Source: Cyathus striatus (lineage: Eukaryota; Basidiomycota; Agaricomycetes; Agaricales; Nidulariaceae). From it: a stretch of 64,000 nt of DNA. A model generated the notes under the pieces. It did no database searches. It saw nothing but the letters and a program-made list of their open reading frames with translations, and had not been told where the DNA came from. A program made the translations under genes and the position numbers. The stretch is from the NCBI GenBank assembly GCA_025738555.1, contig JAOVFP010000004.1:5270001-5334000 (forward strand), given 5' to 3'. This document shows, in pieces, positions 12,339-27,472 of the stretch (positions within the stretch are counted from its first letter, which is position 1; each line of letters begins with the position of its first letter).

Positions 12339-13154
12339 GCACTATCCTGCGCTATCATCGTGGGAGTCCCAGTGGCTGACTCCAGATCGCAGAAGCCAGT
12401 AAAACACCCGAACATCCGCATACTTAAATCATTTAAGTATGCGGATGTTCGGGATTGGAATATGGAAAAGCGTAAAAAACTAGTAGGAATGCTCTTGTTA
12501 ATAATAACCAAGAGCACCTGGCAGTGGGCACTGGCATGAAGAGACAGCTCGGAGTCGTCTGCGCTGTAGTAACATTAATTTATCAAATGGATTTAGCCAC
12601 TTGTGCAGATATAGTGTATGTAGCGTAGTATAAAAGACGAAGCACCTTCACTTGAATTCTTTCTTCATATCATATAGTATTTGTAGCTGAAGTATCCTTG
12701 CCATTAGTACATAAGTATATGTATTGGAGCCTCAAAAATATGACCCGCAAGTCAATTCACTTTCCAACACTCTCATATATCATATACTTATAATATTGAA
12801 GAAAAAGAATGTCCTGAATCACTGAAGTGTACAGTTAATGTGTTATAGCTACTACGAAGCTAATACGACGTTATGATGGGATCACCTCACACTCTAAAAG
12901 GTTTAAAGTCCCTCTGCTACTCAGGACATCACGATATACGACTACAATCAATAAAATACGTGTTCAACGGCACTTGGTACCCATCCGTGCACTCAAATGT
13001 CTGAAGTATTAGGTATATCCACGACTCTGGTGCAATAGCCGAGACCTTGGTACTACCTCACCTCACCTCGCGGCAACACTACTTAAATGATCATTTACCT
13101 AAGTACTGACACACACATTATCCGACTCGACCCGCTCTATTACTGCAACTAAGC
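12339..13154. other. Upstream region of the SDR gene; no gene recognised
   Basis: Apart from the perfect palindrome at 12407-12453 I see no gene or repeat. The final few hundred bases before 13155 are probably the SDR promoter; no clear TATA box is visible. Confidence 0.4.
12407..12453. repeat. Perfect 47-bp palindrome (23-bp arms, 1-nt spacer)
   Basis: The left arm CCCGAACATCCGCATACTTAAAT (12407-12429) is exactly reverse-complemented at 12431-12453 around a single C. It lies about 75 bp outside the hAT-like element. No poly-T tract follows, so a simple terminator is unlikely. Confidence 0.9.
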
Positions 13155-14359
13155 ATGGCAAAAGTCTCCACCTCCACTAAAGGTGTTGCAATCGTTACTG
13201 GCGCCGCCCGTGGCCTTGGGCGTGGTATTGCAGCTCGCCTCGCTCGAGACGGGTTCGACGTAGCTTTGAATGATCTTCCTTCGTCTGAATCACTCCTGGA
13301 TGAATTCGCGAGGGAGCTTTCAAGTACCAAACGGAGAATCATTGTAGTTCCTGCTGACGTTTCAAAGGAAGAAGACGTCAAGAGAATGATTCAAAGGACG
13401 GCGGAACAGCTTGGGAGATTGGATGTGGTATGGTTAAGCTTCATGTCTGTACACAAGTCTGACCTAACTCCCTTCATAGATGGTCGCAAATGCTGGTATC
13501 TTCCAGGCAAAGGGATTCTTCGACAGTAATGATACGCTCGTTTACCAGTGTATACCACTTATTCATATTATTTCTAGCTACTGTGGAAGACCTCGATCGA
13601 CTTTATGAAACCAATACACGTGGAACATTCCTATGCTTCAAGTACGCTGGAGAGCAAATGGTGAATGAAAAACATGGTGGTCGGTTAATCGCTGCGTCCT
13701 CTCTAGCAGGACAATATGGCCAGCCTACTGTCACCGGATATAGCTCCACAAAGTTTGCAATTCGTGGAATAATGCAATGTGCAGGTATGATTCCACCATA
13801 TTTTTTGGTGTAATCGATCAGTTTTCTGATTCGCTGTCAGCTGCCGAATTGGGGGAATTTGGGATAACCGTGAATGCATATGCTCCTGGTAAGTTCGTTG
13901 TAACTTTTGGTTATTCCGTGTCTATATCACACATGTATAGGAACTATTGAGGACACTCCCGCATGTGAGTTGTACGTAGAATCTATTGGTGTTCTCACTA
14001 ACGTTTATCTATAGTTATTGCTACTGGCGTAGCTACCGGAGATCCAGAAGGATGGAGAAAAGCAGTTTGTTTACTCACATCCTCGCGTTCATACTATTTT
14101 CCTCAATTGTTTAAATCAGGGAGCTGCTGCTACATCGGTGGGATTTAATGGCGTTACAGCTGATATTGCAAATCTTGTATCATTCCTGGCTTCTGAAGAA
14201 TCGCGGTTTATCACAGGTACGTAACATATAAATTGTTGTCACTGTGCGTTATTAACATATAGAACAGGGCAAACGGTAAGCTAGAAGGGCCACACAACGG
14301 ATATATTCGACTGATTGTACATCCAGATTGCTGCAAATGGTGGAAGGATATGTACATAG
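13155..14359 (+). CDS. Short-chain dehydrogenase/reductase, nine exons
   Basis: Classical SDR that oxidises or reduces a carbonyl or alcohol using NAD(P)(H). The first exon (13155-13427) gives the Rossmann motif TGAARGLGRG near residues 15-24. The second (from 13480) gives VANAG. A later exon carries the catalytic triad region AASSLAGQYG followed by GYSSTK (Ser, Tyr and Lys in place). The C-terminal exons give NAYAPG, FLASEESRFITG, QT and IAANGGRICT, ending at TAG 14357-14359. Eight GT-AG introns of about 45-60 bp join in frame by hand. About 250 residues, the normal length. The C-terminal TGQT-xxxNGG motif fits acetoin/butanediol-dehydrogenase-like or related secondary-metabolite SDRs. Its role with the UbiA and cyclase genes, such as drimanol oxidation, is inference. 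Confidence 0.85.
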
Positions 14360-15057
14360 TTACTAGTATAATTGTATCTCAATAGATTGAATGTGCTACT
14401 TATGTGGATGATCCAGATTGAAGAGGTGATAAGTCAGTTGGGTGTACCTAAACAAAGACAAAATATGTGAGTCGTCGAGACATCTGTCTGACTGGGGTGT
14501 TCTAAGGTGAGAGGGAGTAAAACTTCATTTGATTTTCTGTAGAATAGCTACAGGAATTATATACTAGAAAAACCAATAAATCTAAAATAAGTAAGGCTGT
14601 GTACATTGGAAGAAGGAATGGAAATTATTATAAAGAAAATAGCTTGAAACTTAAAGATTGAATGGAAAACTTGAGTACAAAAGTCCAATGAGTTGAGGTT
14701 TGTGAGGAGAGATGAGTTTTCTTGCCAAACATCAGGGTCTTGTGTCGGTGCCGATGTCAAAGCTATTTTGAGAACTCGGAGTGTTGCAGGGGATAGGTAT
14801 CTGTCAGGACGGTGTATGAAGAGGTATATTTTGAGAAAAGATTGAAACAAAAGAGTGGGGATGGAGATTGAACAAAGAGCACGAGCAGAACACGTAGTAC
14901 GGACGCGTCAATGTAGCGTGGTGCGTGATTACGTAATCCGATTTCGAACGTCTTGATACGTCAAATAATTCCTGAATCGCAGCGCAGGCAGTTTGCCTGC
15001 TCTACAAGATGCTTAAAAGCTCTTGTGGATGGTCGGGTTTTGCATGGCTTTACCTAC
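14360..15057. other. 3' flank of SDR; no gene recognised
   Basis: A 97-codon minus-strand frame at 14557-14850 lacks recognisable motifs. Nothing else is seen. Confidence 0.4.
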
Positions 15058-15065
15058 TTCCAGGC

Positions 15066-16825
15066 TAGTGTTGCCGCCGCTCAGCTCAGCTCGGCTCAGT
15101 ACCGCTTACTGTCCCTGTAGGATAAAGAGCTGAGCTGAGCAAAATGGAATAGCTCAGCTCTCCTCGGCTCAGTGAGCTGAGCTACTTGAGCGGCCGCTCA
15201 GGCACCTATATTATAAATAGATAAGTACAAATGAATTTTGGTACATATTTAAACTGGAATTAAGTGTTTACTCAACCAGAAGAGACTGAATAGCAATGTC
15301 ACAAAAGTTTAGTTTACCAGCCAATGCATTAGGGGGCATTGTAAGGGCTTAAGGCAAAAGCTGACCTACCAGGCAAGTTGGGCAACACATAATCATAGGA
15401 TGTATTATAAGCTATGGCTGAGAGCCTTATAATGCAATATAGGCAGCCCAGGTATGTAATTGACTTGTAAGAGTTACCATGCAGTCTTACAAGAAAATCC
15501 ACCCCATCATATCACTTATAATGGAGCATAATGGATGATTCAGACAAATAGGCAAAACTGTTACTAAATGTTTTAAATGAAAGGATATTCATTTATTTCT
15601 AGAAGGAACGACATCATCATATAGTGTATACTAATGTTAACGGGCAGTCCTATATTATAAACACGCACAGAATGTAGCTGGGACAATTAGTATGGTTAGT
15701 ACTATAACTTACTGATACATTTGACTTACTTTGATTTACCTTTATCTTACTCTTACTCACTCCTTACCTCAGGGCTTGAAGCCGCAAAAGCAAGCAATCG
15801 CGCAGCATTTTTATACCTCTCAGAGAAGTAGTTTAGTCAGCCTGCACCAGATCTTGCACAGCCTCGGCACGGAAAACCCCAAGTTCCGGAACTGAGCATG
15901 GCCTCATCCGGACTAAGCTAGACAGGCCCACATTTCGCCCACACCCCCACCTGTCACCTTTTGCAACCTGGAAATTGTCATCGATCTTGTCACTAATTCA
16001 TTTCTTGAGATGTATAGATTTTATTATATTTGTTATATTAATTGCAAAATGTGTTCATTGAGTGCGCTACAGCATAGAAAGTGTATAATATACACCAAAT
16101 GTACCAATATTAGAAGTTATTTTTTGCATCTATTGCAAGATCCTATAATAATTGCACAATATTGAGATTGCCTTGAAATATGTACTTAATATTTAGAGCA
16201 CCTTACAATCAATTGTATCATGCCCATACTTCACATAAGTCCTTGGGTGCCAGTCACCTTCTTACAATGGCTTGTAAACACATTATAAAGTCTTTGTTAC
16301 GGTCTTAAAATCATCTCACAACCCATTTTGGTGAGAATAAAGGCTTAAGGCCTTACAATGTAAATTCAATTTTCATGACAAATGTCTATATCCTCAGCTG
16401 CTGCAAACTAATTCGCATTTTCCATACCCAATTCAAGCATCTGCTCCTCCTTACTTACATAGTCCCTCTGTAAAGTTAAGTGCACACCCAGATCGTATGC
16501 AGAATTTGAGCATTTGTAATGGCTTCATAATCTTGGGTAAAATTTGATTGTCATCGTCTCTTTCCCTGATGGGAAAACACATTCACATGGAACTGAAGCG
16601 AGTTATCAGTGTCTGACTGAAATGTGGTTAGGGTTTTGTCTCATTTTAATTTCCGACATTATATAACTATGTTCCCACAAATGCCCAGGAGCGGTTAGCT
16701 CAAGCTCGCTCGGAGCTGTCAGCTCAGCTCAGGATTCAGAGCTAGTCAGCAGGAGCCATGAGCGAATAACGACTGCTCAGCTCAGTGAGCTGACAGCTCC
16801 GCTTAGTGGCTCAGCAGCAACACTA
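15066..16825. mobile_element. hAT-like non-autonomous transposon, 1760 bp
   Basis: The terminal inverted repeats are TAGTGTTGCCGCCG on the left and, reverse-complemented, TAGTGTTGCTGCTG on the right. A perfect 8-bp target duplication TTCCAGGC occurs at 15058-15065 and 16826-16833. Subterminal zones (15075-15200, 16690-16810) are filled with GAGCTGAGC/GCTCAGCTC repeats on both strands. No transposase frame is present; the interior is AT-rich. Confidence 0.9.
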
Positions 16826-16833
16826 TTCCAGGC

Positions 16834-17504
16834 ACATAAATGCACATGCCATTTGAAGCAGTGGGAGATTTGAACATTAGACTGGACCCGCAAGGCTGCA
16901 ACCCAGTCAAGCTCTAAACTCAGCTCAAACTTTTGTGAAATTTGGTCAAAGTTACTAGTCCTTAAACAGAAGGTGGCTTGCGTGGGTCCATCTCGTGCTC
17001 TCATCTGAATTCGCCATGTTTCTCACTCCATTATATACCCCACCATGCGCGTGAGATAGCTGAGCAGTACGGTTTAACGTACTAAGTATATGCTTAAGTA
17101 TGTAAACGAAATCATGCACTATTTGTCATGTCACGTATAAATCCTTTCAGACTAATATTCCCATCGTTAAATTGATTAAATCCTCGCCTGTGCATATAAA
17201 CAGCTTCAACTTTCAAATGAACGACTTCCCAACGACAACGATATGGATTCTCAGAACCAACTCGGAACCGGCACCGAATCCCGATATTGCCATTTGACTT
17301 AAACATGTGCAAATAGGATGCATTGGCGCGTTTCTGGCAGTTTCCGATTAGTTTCCAAATTTCTTTGAAATTTCTATCTTCCAAATACAAACGAGAGGCA
17401 CAAGCTGCTGCAAAGTGCACTTGGTTAAATGAAGAAACTGTGGTATTTGGTTTATTATTATAATTTTATTCATATGTACATGTATATAATCCCAATATAA
17501 TCAA
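16834..17504 (-). other. Two unrecognised minus-strand ORFs
   Basis: Minus-strand frames at 16777-17004 (75 codons, its 3' end inside the transposon) and 17112-17420 (102 codons, containing CRFRVGSENPYRCRWEVVHL) show no domain I know. The second has a fairly protein-like composition. They could be exons of one small gene cut by the 15066-16825 insertion, but no splice model is convincing. Confidence 0.25.
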
Positions 17505-19547
17505 TTAAACTGAAGTAAACTCAAGTAAACCTGCTTCGCTTGAATCCCATAACTTCTCAAACTTCAACCCAGTTTGGTTCCTGTGGATATAATTAGCTAT
17601 AGTCCGAAAATTACAGCAAGCAACTTACGTGAGGTCCAGGAACTCCTGTAAAGTACGCTCCTTACTATTCATGAATGACAACATACTTATGTCTAGCTGA
17701 TAATGTTTAGCCCTTCCTACTCCATATTTCGCGAGAAGTGGTTCACGAGCCTGGAAAATGGCAGTGATTAGTATTCATTCTTCTAATAGATATTAGATGT
17801 TTATACTTGGTCAATGGCTAAGTTATTGGTGGAATCTCTTGCAGCATGCTGCAGTACAAACTCATGTGTGATTACTGATTTTGTAGAATCCATGTAAAGA
17901 TAAACTATAACACCTACGAATTAATAATCTGCTGTTCTCGTCCATAGCCTTTCGTACATTTTTCAAAATCTTTACACATTCGGAATCTGGCCAATTATGT
18001 CTACATTATGACATCAGCACCTTTTGAAAATAAACATGCAGCAGAAGATAGCACATACAAGACATGTCTCATCTTAGTGTTTTGCAATAAATTCGACGTT
18101 ATACTTAGAAGAATATATAAGTAAACTTACATGGTAGAAATTACACCCTTTAACTGGTGCTTCCTTAAAAAGTCCATTGGTACAAATTGTATTCTGCATG
18201 ATTCTATTGCTTTCGGATATTGCCTAGCCCAATACTGCACTCGGTAATGAGAACATAACATACAGGATTGTACGAGTCAAGCGACTAAAACCTTACCTCT
18301 TTTCCTTGTTGAATAACTTCGGGTAAATCCTGTAGAACAACCTTGAAAGAAGGAAATGCTTTAACAACGTCTAGAATAACATGACCACTTCCACCACCGA
18401 CACAGATGATTGAACCATCTGGGACTTTACCCCAATCATACACTATATTATAAAGTGTGCGGCACTAAGTATGGTTGGTTTAAAAGAATTTAATTGTATC
18501 ACACCTTTTGGAAGCATTGATTTTCCTGTAACTTCTCCCCATCCAACCATGGCTTGCGAAAAGCGCTATTTGCTTAAATCAGCAAAGGAGTGGAAGGTAT
18601 ACTGATCACCTACATCAGCAACAGGCTTGCCTTTTGGCTACAGATGCAATGTTAATTGTTTCAATGCTAACATAGTGGTAGATACGCACAGTGGTGTAGA
18701 ACTCAAAAAAATCATAACCATCAGCCTTCTGGAATTAAGAATCCTTTGGTAAGGAAGAGAATCCTTTTGAGACAAGGGCGTCATTCAAATACGACGCAGA
18801 TTTCATTCATTCATCTGTCCTGATGTATGATTCTTTGGCGATGAATAACATACATATGTCCCACGAGACTTGCGACGGGGCTCGAAGAACGCGATTGAAG
18901 ACTTAAGCGATTATTAGTAAAAACATCAGGGCTGACTATCATTCATGAATAAGCAACAACTGTCTTATAAATGGTAAAATGTACACACCTTGGAAACAAT
19001 GTTTCGTCGCAAGGAGCCTCATAATTCGACCTAACTTTCCAGGCGGCAGTTCAGTCTTCTTCGCTATTTCATTAATGTGAACACCATCCGGTTTGTCTAT
19101 CAAGATGTCCGCAACTTTTGCTTCTGTGACCACAAGAAGACAAGCGGGCTCATGAAACTAGATAAAAGGTACTCTAGAATCGGAAATGACAAGGGTATAG
19201 AGTCATTTGGTTATCTTACCCCACTGGTTTTCTATGAATTAATTATACGTCAGTTCACGGGGCTCTTTGCGAAAATAAAATATATTTACATTGTTTATTA
19301 CTTGGCTTGGGCTGGCGACAGCAAAGCTTAACTGTGTACATGCTGCTTCAATAGTTCTTATTGCTTTAGCTAACTTGGGTGTCATAGAGTCTGGCAAATC
19401 AAATGGTCCTGCTTCAGTGGATTGCATTAGTGGGACGGGTGCGCCCACGGCATCATATTCAGACAAAACATCGCGAACTGCTGAATTAATGAGATTAGTG
19501 AGTTGGATGAGTTGGGATTTCCCAATATTAGCGGCGTTGGAAAGCAT
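17505..19547 (-). pseudogene. O-methyltransferase (COMT-like, SAM-dependent), broken
   Basis: Multi-exon minus-strand gene. Exon 1 (ATG at 19545-19547) gives the N-terminal helical part. Next comes a winged-helix dimerisation segment (VADILIDKPDGVHINEIAKK, then LGRIMRLLATKH), then VSPDVFTNNRLS. The SAM-binding glycine motif is intact (IICVGGGSGHVILDVV, near 18370-18410), followed by VVLQDLPEVI. Later exons give WPDSECVKILKNVRKAM and a C-terminus ending at TAA 17505-17507. Lesions: in-frame TGA at 18807-18809 where TDE-x-MKSASYLND is otherwise continuous, in-frame TAA at 18735-18737 before FQKADGYDFFEFY, and a one-base loss near 18165-18172 (DFL/KEAPVKGCNFYH needs a frame change). I could not splice around both stops in frame. 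Probably a dead tailoring enzyme of the local pathway. Confidence 0.75.
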
Positions 19548-20415
19548 TGTTTTGTGGGTTCGAGAATGAAAACTAGGGCTTTAAAAGAGTGACCGTGGCA
19601 GCTGAAACCATTTAGAAAGGATACGTGCATATTATTTTTATATTTGATGTACCTTCTTCTCACACTGAGCATCAGCTGAGCGTTGTGCGTTGCACTTCCT
19701 TACATTTCACTTACGTAGCTGCCAAGTTTCAGTTTCCCCAGAGATGAGAGGGAGAGCTAATTTTAGAGGCCGATATGAACGAAATATAAGTCGATACACG
19801 AACGAATTATTCTCCGCTTTGCACTCTCTCGAGAGCTGATACTTACAGGTTATGTGCTAGGCTTATAACGGCACTTTATTATTCCAGTAATAGCCCCACG
19901 TTTTTAGGAACATCTGAGTCATCCAGTACTACATGAACTTCACGATCAAACCTTTATCAAACTAATGTGAAATCCCGTGAGTCCGAGGCTTTTCGAATAC
20001 ATGTGAGTGTATACACCGGCGGACTCGGACGCAAAAACTTGCTTACCGTGCTGAGATACGGCCGGAGGTATGTTATCCTATGTTATCTTTAAGTTAAAGA
20101 ACTCAACGTTTCATACTACGGCAACTATCATACGAATAAAAGGACGTACAATATGCGTAGCCAAGTTCCATCAATCTCCTTCGTACATAATACTTCCAAC
20201 AACGGTAGCCACATCGTATCCTGCATCGCAGTTGGCAAGCTCACAATTGAACCCCTTCCAAATTCCTACTTGTCATCTCATCGCCATACCATAACGTTTA
20301 TTGGTATTACAGAACTAGTATGTACATTAATATTACAATTAGCATATAACAAGAAAGCAGTAAATCAATACCAAAACTAAAACTAAAAAGCAGGTATACA
20401 TAAGATTCCGCTTCC
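19548..20415. other. Intergenic region between O-methyltransferase relic and helicase
   Basis: No gene, repeat or RNA recognised. Short plus-strand frames at 20070-20380 look like chance. Confidence 0.4.
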
Positions 20416-24011
<3,596 letters not shown>

Positions 24012-25518
24012 TGTTGGTATATTTTCGTTGAAGTTAATTTAGTATAAGTGGGAATGGGTATATGAGACGAGATGGTGGCAGCAGCTAGAAGTTGAAACGC
24101 GTCAACAAATGAGACGAACAAGCGGGCCAATGCATAGATTTTTCCAGCTCCGACAGCGATTAGTAATCCGCGTGGAAATGTAATGTTGCTAAGTATTTGG
24201 TTGGTATTTGGGTTGTTTTCCTCTTTTGAAACATAAGTAATAGCGTACCACCAGGAGCAACTTCCTAGGAGGTCTAGAAGGCAACCAGGAGGCATCGCAA
24301 CTTGATCTTAACAAAAAAATGGAACTACGTCGCTTATGATGACAGGGAACGTTTGGACGGTAGCGTTAATGTTGGACTCGTGCAATGATAAAGGACCAAC
24401 CAGCTAGTGATCCAAGCGTCTGGATCATCGAAGAGATACTTTTATCACAAGCAAAATAGAACTTAAAGGAAAAAGCAGTGAATCCTCCTCGTTCATAAAC
24501 TAGGAGCCCCAGAAAGATGCGTGTATTCCAGGTTTTCTATGTGGCAAACCTTTCCTCCCCTGTTTCTACCCGGACGATATATTGTGTATAAATACAATAT
24601 AGGTTCCTTCTGCGCTTTCTTTATTATGCTTCCCCCTCGCTGAATTTTATTCACATAAAACAATAAAAATACTATATGATCTGATATTAAGATTCAGATC
24701 AGAAATTCCGATATCTTAGGGATTTCATGGGTGATCTAATGAATTTAGTATAAGCATGGTCTAGTCTCGTCGAGAAAGTTGTCCCCAGATCTAGAAACAA
24801 ACTATTGACTTGAATTACTCTTATAAGACTATATATAAGATAAATCATAGCTTTGAAACATCTCGGGTTGGCCGTCCGTTGTACAAAGTCATGCAAAGTA
24901 TACTAAGTCTAAGAATATAGGAACACCTGATCACTTTAGCTCGAACGTAATCTACAAAGACAGAACAAAGATACTTAAACCTCAGACAATAGTGAATTAG
25001 ATCACGATACATAAGGTACACCTCGATGTTTACACTTCTAAAAAGGCTATTTGGGCATCGGGTCCAGAGCAATATTCAGAATGTGCAACAATCTGTATCA
25101 TATGGACCGTGATCCAATTCTGTCCTGTCTGAGGGCGGAGGGCGTTAGTGGAAGACGGAGACCTCGGAGTCTGACCAATGTACGAGGAAGGGGAAATCGA
25201 ACAGATATTTATAGGAACTAGGCTCTACGAGGTCGACCCCACTTTGTGGATGAAGATACTAGTGGTTGGATACCTAGACTATTTTCAGAGCACAAGCATG
25301 GTAGGAAGTAATAAAAACTTGCTTTCTCCGGGCATATGTACACCACTTCGTTTGCTTATATAAGTAGTGGTTGTGGTAAGAACTTTTTAAACGACAGCAA
25401 GAACGATAATAATGCAACAAGGTACGAAAATAGGGAACACGAATTTGGTGGTATAACTTAGATAAGTTAGAATGTTTGCTCCATATTATCCCCACTTGAA
25501 TAACCCTATATGGGCTAC
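24012..25518. other. Intergenic; contains a segment repeated at 42040-42190
   Basis: The block about 24240-24390 (TAGGAGGTCTAGAAGG, then ACTTGATCTTAACA and TGGAACTACG) recurs at about 42060-42190 next to another cyclase/phosphatase unit. It is therefore part of the local duplicated sequence. No gene is recognised in the rest; small frames at 25178-25495 have no features. Confidence 0.5.
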
Positions 25519-25615
25519 TAGATTTTGATGTTGCCCTAACATACGCGGCAACGTCAAAAATAGATAAGCACGTCAGGCAACGTCACCGGGCAACGTCAGG
25601 TAACGTCAAAATCTG
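25519..25615. repeat. Small inverted-repeat element with four RGYAACGTCA motifs
   Basis: The ends are roughly inverted: TAGATTTTGATGTTGCC on the left, and GGTAACGTCAAAATCTG on the right. Inside are direct repeats GGCAACGTCA at 25547-25556, 25576-25585 and 25589-25598, and GGTAACGTCA at 25599-25608. It sits 40 bp upstream of the TATA box of cyclase A and is absent from the equivalent place in copy C. It could be a miniature transposon, a cluster of ACGTCA (CRE-half-site-like) regulatory sites, or both. Confidence 0.6.
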
Positions 25616-25653
25616 CAGGCCCACCCTACATCTAGAAAGGCAGTATAGGTAGG

Positions 25654-25659
25654 TATAAA
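25654..25659 (+). promoter_or_regulatory. TATA box of cyclase A
   Basis: TATAAA 45 bp upstream of ATG 25699. Copies B, C and D have TATAAA 39, 49 and 36 bp upstream of their ATGs. Confidence 0.6.
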
Positions 25660-25698
25660 GTCATCTACAGTCACTTGTTTAATACTCATAGTTCAATC

Positions 25699-27472
25699 AT
25701 GATCCTCACAAACAACACCACGCCTCTTGACCTTGGATCTACTATTTGTTCTATCGTTCTTGATCTGGGAAATGTGGTCTTCACATATACATCCCCACCA
25801 AATTCCCCTCTCGACCACGGGACATTGAAACGCATCGTCAACTCTGGCCCATACTACATCTACGAGTCGGGGAAGATATCAAAGGAAGAAGCCTATTCTA
25901 ATATCTCCGAGAAATTTTCGATTCCCATTGAACACATTTCTACTGGCTTATCTTTGGCCGCCGATACAATTCAGGTCAATGCTGATTTGATAGCATTTCT
26001 TAAAGAACTTAGACGGCGTGAAGGTAGTAGGGTATCCATCTATGGGATGTCTAACATAGCTGCTCCAGACTGGGAAATCCTAAAGTCAAAAATGAAGAAA
26101 GAAGACCTGGAAGTGTTTGACGAAGTCTTTATATCGTAAGCAATAATAATAATAATTCTAAATTTCCCTCAACCTTGCATTTCTCAGTGCTGTTGCACAC
26201 GAACGCAAACCGAACCCGGGTTTTTACAACTACGTTATCAACGCCGGCAAGCTCGACGTACAGCGTACCCTCTTTATTGACGACAGGAGAGAAAATATAT
26301 TTACTGCTCGAACATGCAGGATGCATGCTATGTTGTGGAGCGGTTCAGAGGAGTCGCTCCTAAAGCTGAAGAGAATTTTGAATGATCCCGTCGAAAGCGG
26401 AATGGCTTTCTTGAAGAGGAATGCAGGGAATTTAAATTCTGTAACGGATAGCGGTGTAATCTTGTACGAGGTATGTCGAGTCCGTGGAGTGATTAACATC
26501 CTTCCAGATCACGTATTCGTTTCAGAATTTTACACAAATGCTCATTCAGGAGCTATTGGAAGACAGGTATGCTCGAAATGAGTGCTATTTATCACTAAGT
26601 TGACATCTATACGGAAGCTCCCTGGTGAATATAAAATATGGCGAAGGATGGAAGACGAACTTCTTCCAGGGAAACGGAATGTTAACAACCCCAGATTACC
26701 CGTAAGTATATGACATTTGTTACCCCTCAGCATTAGCATTTGTATACTTATCCCACTCCTTAAAAGACTCGACAACGACACCATGTCCGTTTCTCCTAGT
26801 CTCCGAACCGATCTTAGCAAGGAGGACATACAAAACATTATGGACCAGATGCTTCGGTATACAAATGAGGATGGTATAATGTTAATGTACTGGGATCATT
26901 CCCGCCCTCGCCTTGGTGAGCCCATTGAAAATTTTACAATCATTCCTACATTTCGAGCTGATTATTCACCATGATTAGAACCATGCGGTAGTATTAATGC
27001 CCTTACACTATTCTATACACATGGTCGCGGCAATGAAGTGGAGCCAACAACAGCATTCATCGAAGAAATGTTAATTAATCGAGGCTACATTGACGGAACA
27101 TACTATTACCCATCACCAGAAATATTCTTTTACTTCCTCTCCCGACTTCTCCTTGCGTCTCCAGCAGTGTTCAAACGACTGGGTCCAGATTTCAAGCAAC
27201 GCTTAGCAGAGAGATTCAAAATCCCATGTGACTCAATTTCTCTTGCAATGCGAGTATTTGTCGCTGCCCGGCTATTCGATCTCGTTGATGATCACGATGT
27301 CTCCGTACTCGTCGACATGCAGCAATCTGATGGGTCCTGGCGTAAGGGTTGTTTTTACACCTACGGAATTGCTTTGCACAGGATTGAGAACGTCGGTCTG
27401 ACAACTGCATTGGCTATACGTGCTATCAAGGAGGTTAGATGTGTTCGACGAGGACTTAATGCAAGATTATAA
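25699..27472 (+). CDS. HAD-fused class II terpene cyclase, copy A (intact, 495 aa)
   Basis: Bifunctional-type sesquiterpene cyclase: an N-terminal HAD-like domain fused to a class II (protonation-initiated) beta-domain, the architecture of fungal and bacterial drimane synthases. Exons: 25699-26135, 26188-26470, 26526-26566, 26618-26701, 26767-26915, 26979-27472. They sum to 1488 nt, in frame. The HAD part has motif I (SIVLDLGNVVF, Asp22), the motif III Lys in HERKPNPGFY, and IDDRRE at 176-181, which is the DDxxE motif. The cyclase part has D284-N-D286-T287 (DxDT, the general acid) and QQSDGSW with Q446xxDGSW452 (QW-like). The start is fixed by conservation of MILxNxTTPLDLGSTICS in four copies. 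The intron 3 acceptor is weak (CGGAAG). Product by family: drimenyl-type diphosphate or a related bicyclic; unproven. No break is seen. Confidence 0.85.

Noticed and set aside
18560..18640. A further in-frame TAG in the O-methyltransferase before RFSQAMVGWGE
   Set aside because: The TAG is the intron acceptor: splicing GAT|GTAGGT...CAAATAG|CGC joins VAD to RFSQ cleanly, so it is not a lesion.
25675..25698. Upstream start for cyclase A at 25675
   Set aside because: The codon is TTG, and the other copies are conserved only from the ATG at the position equivalent to 25699.
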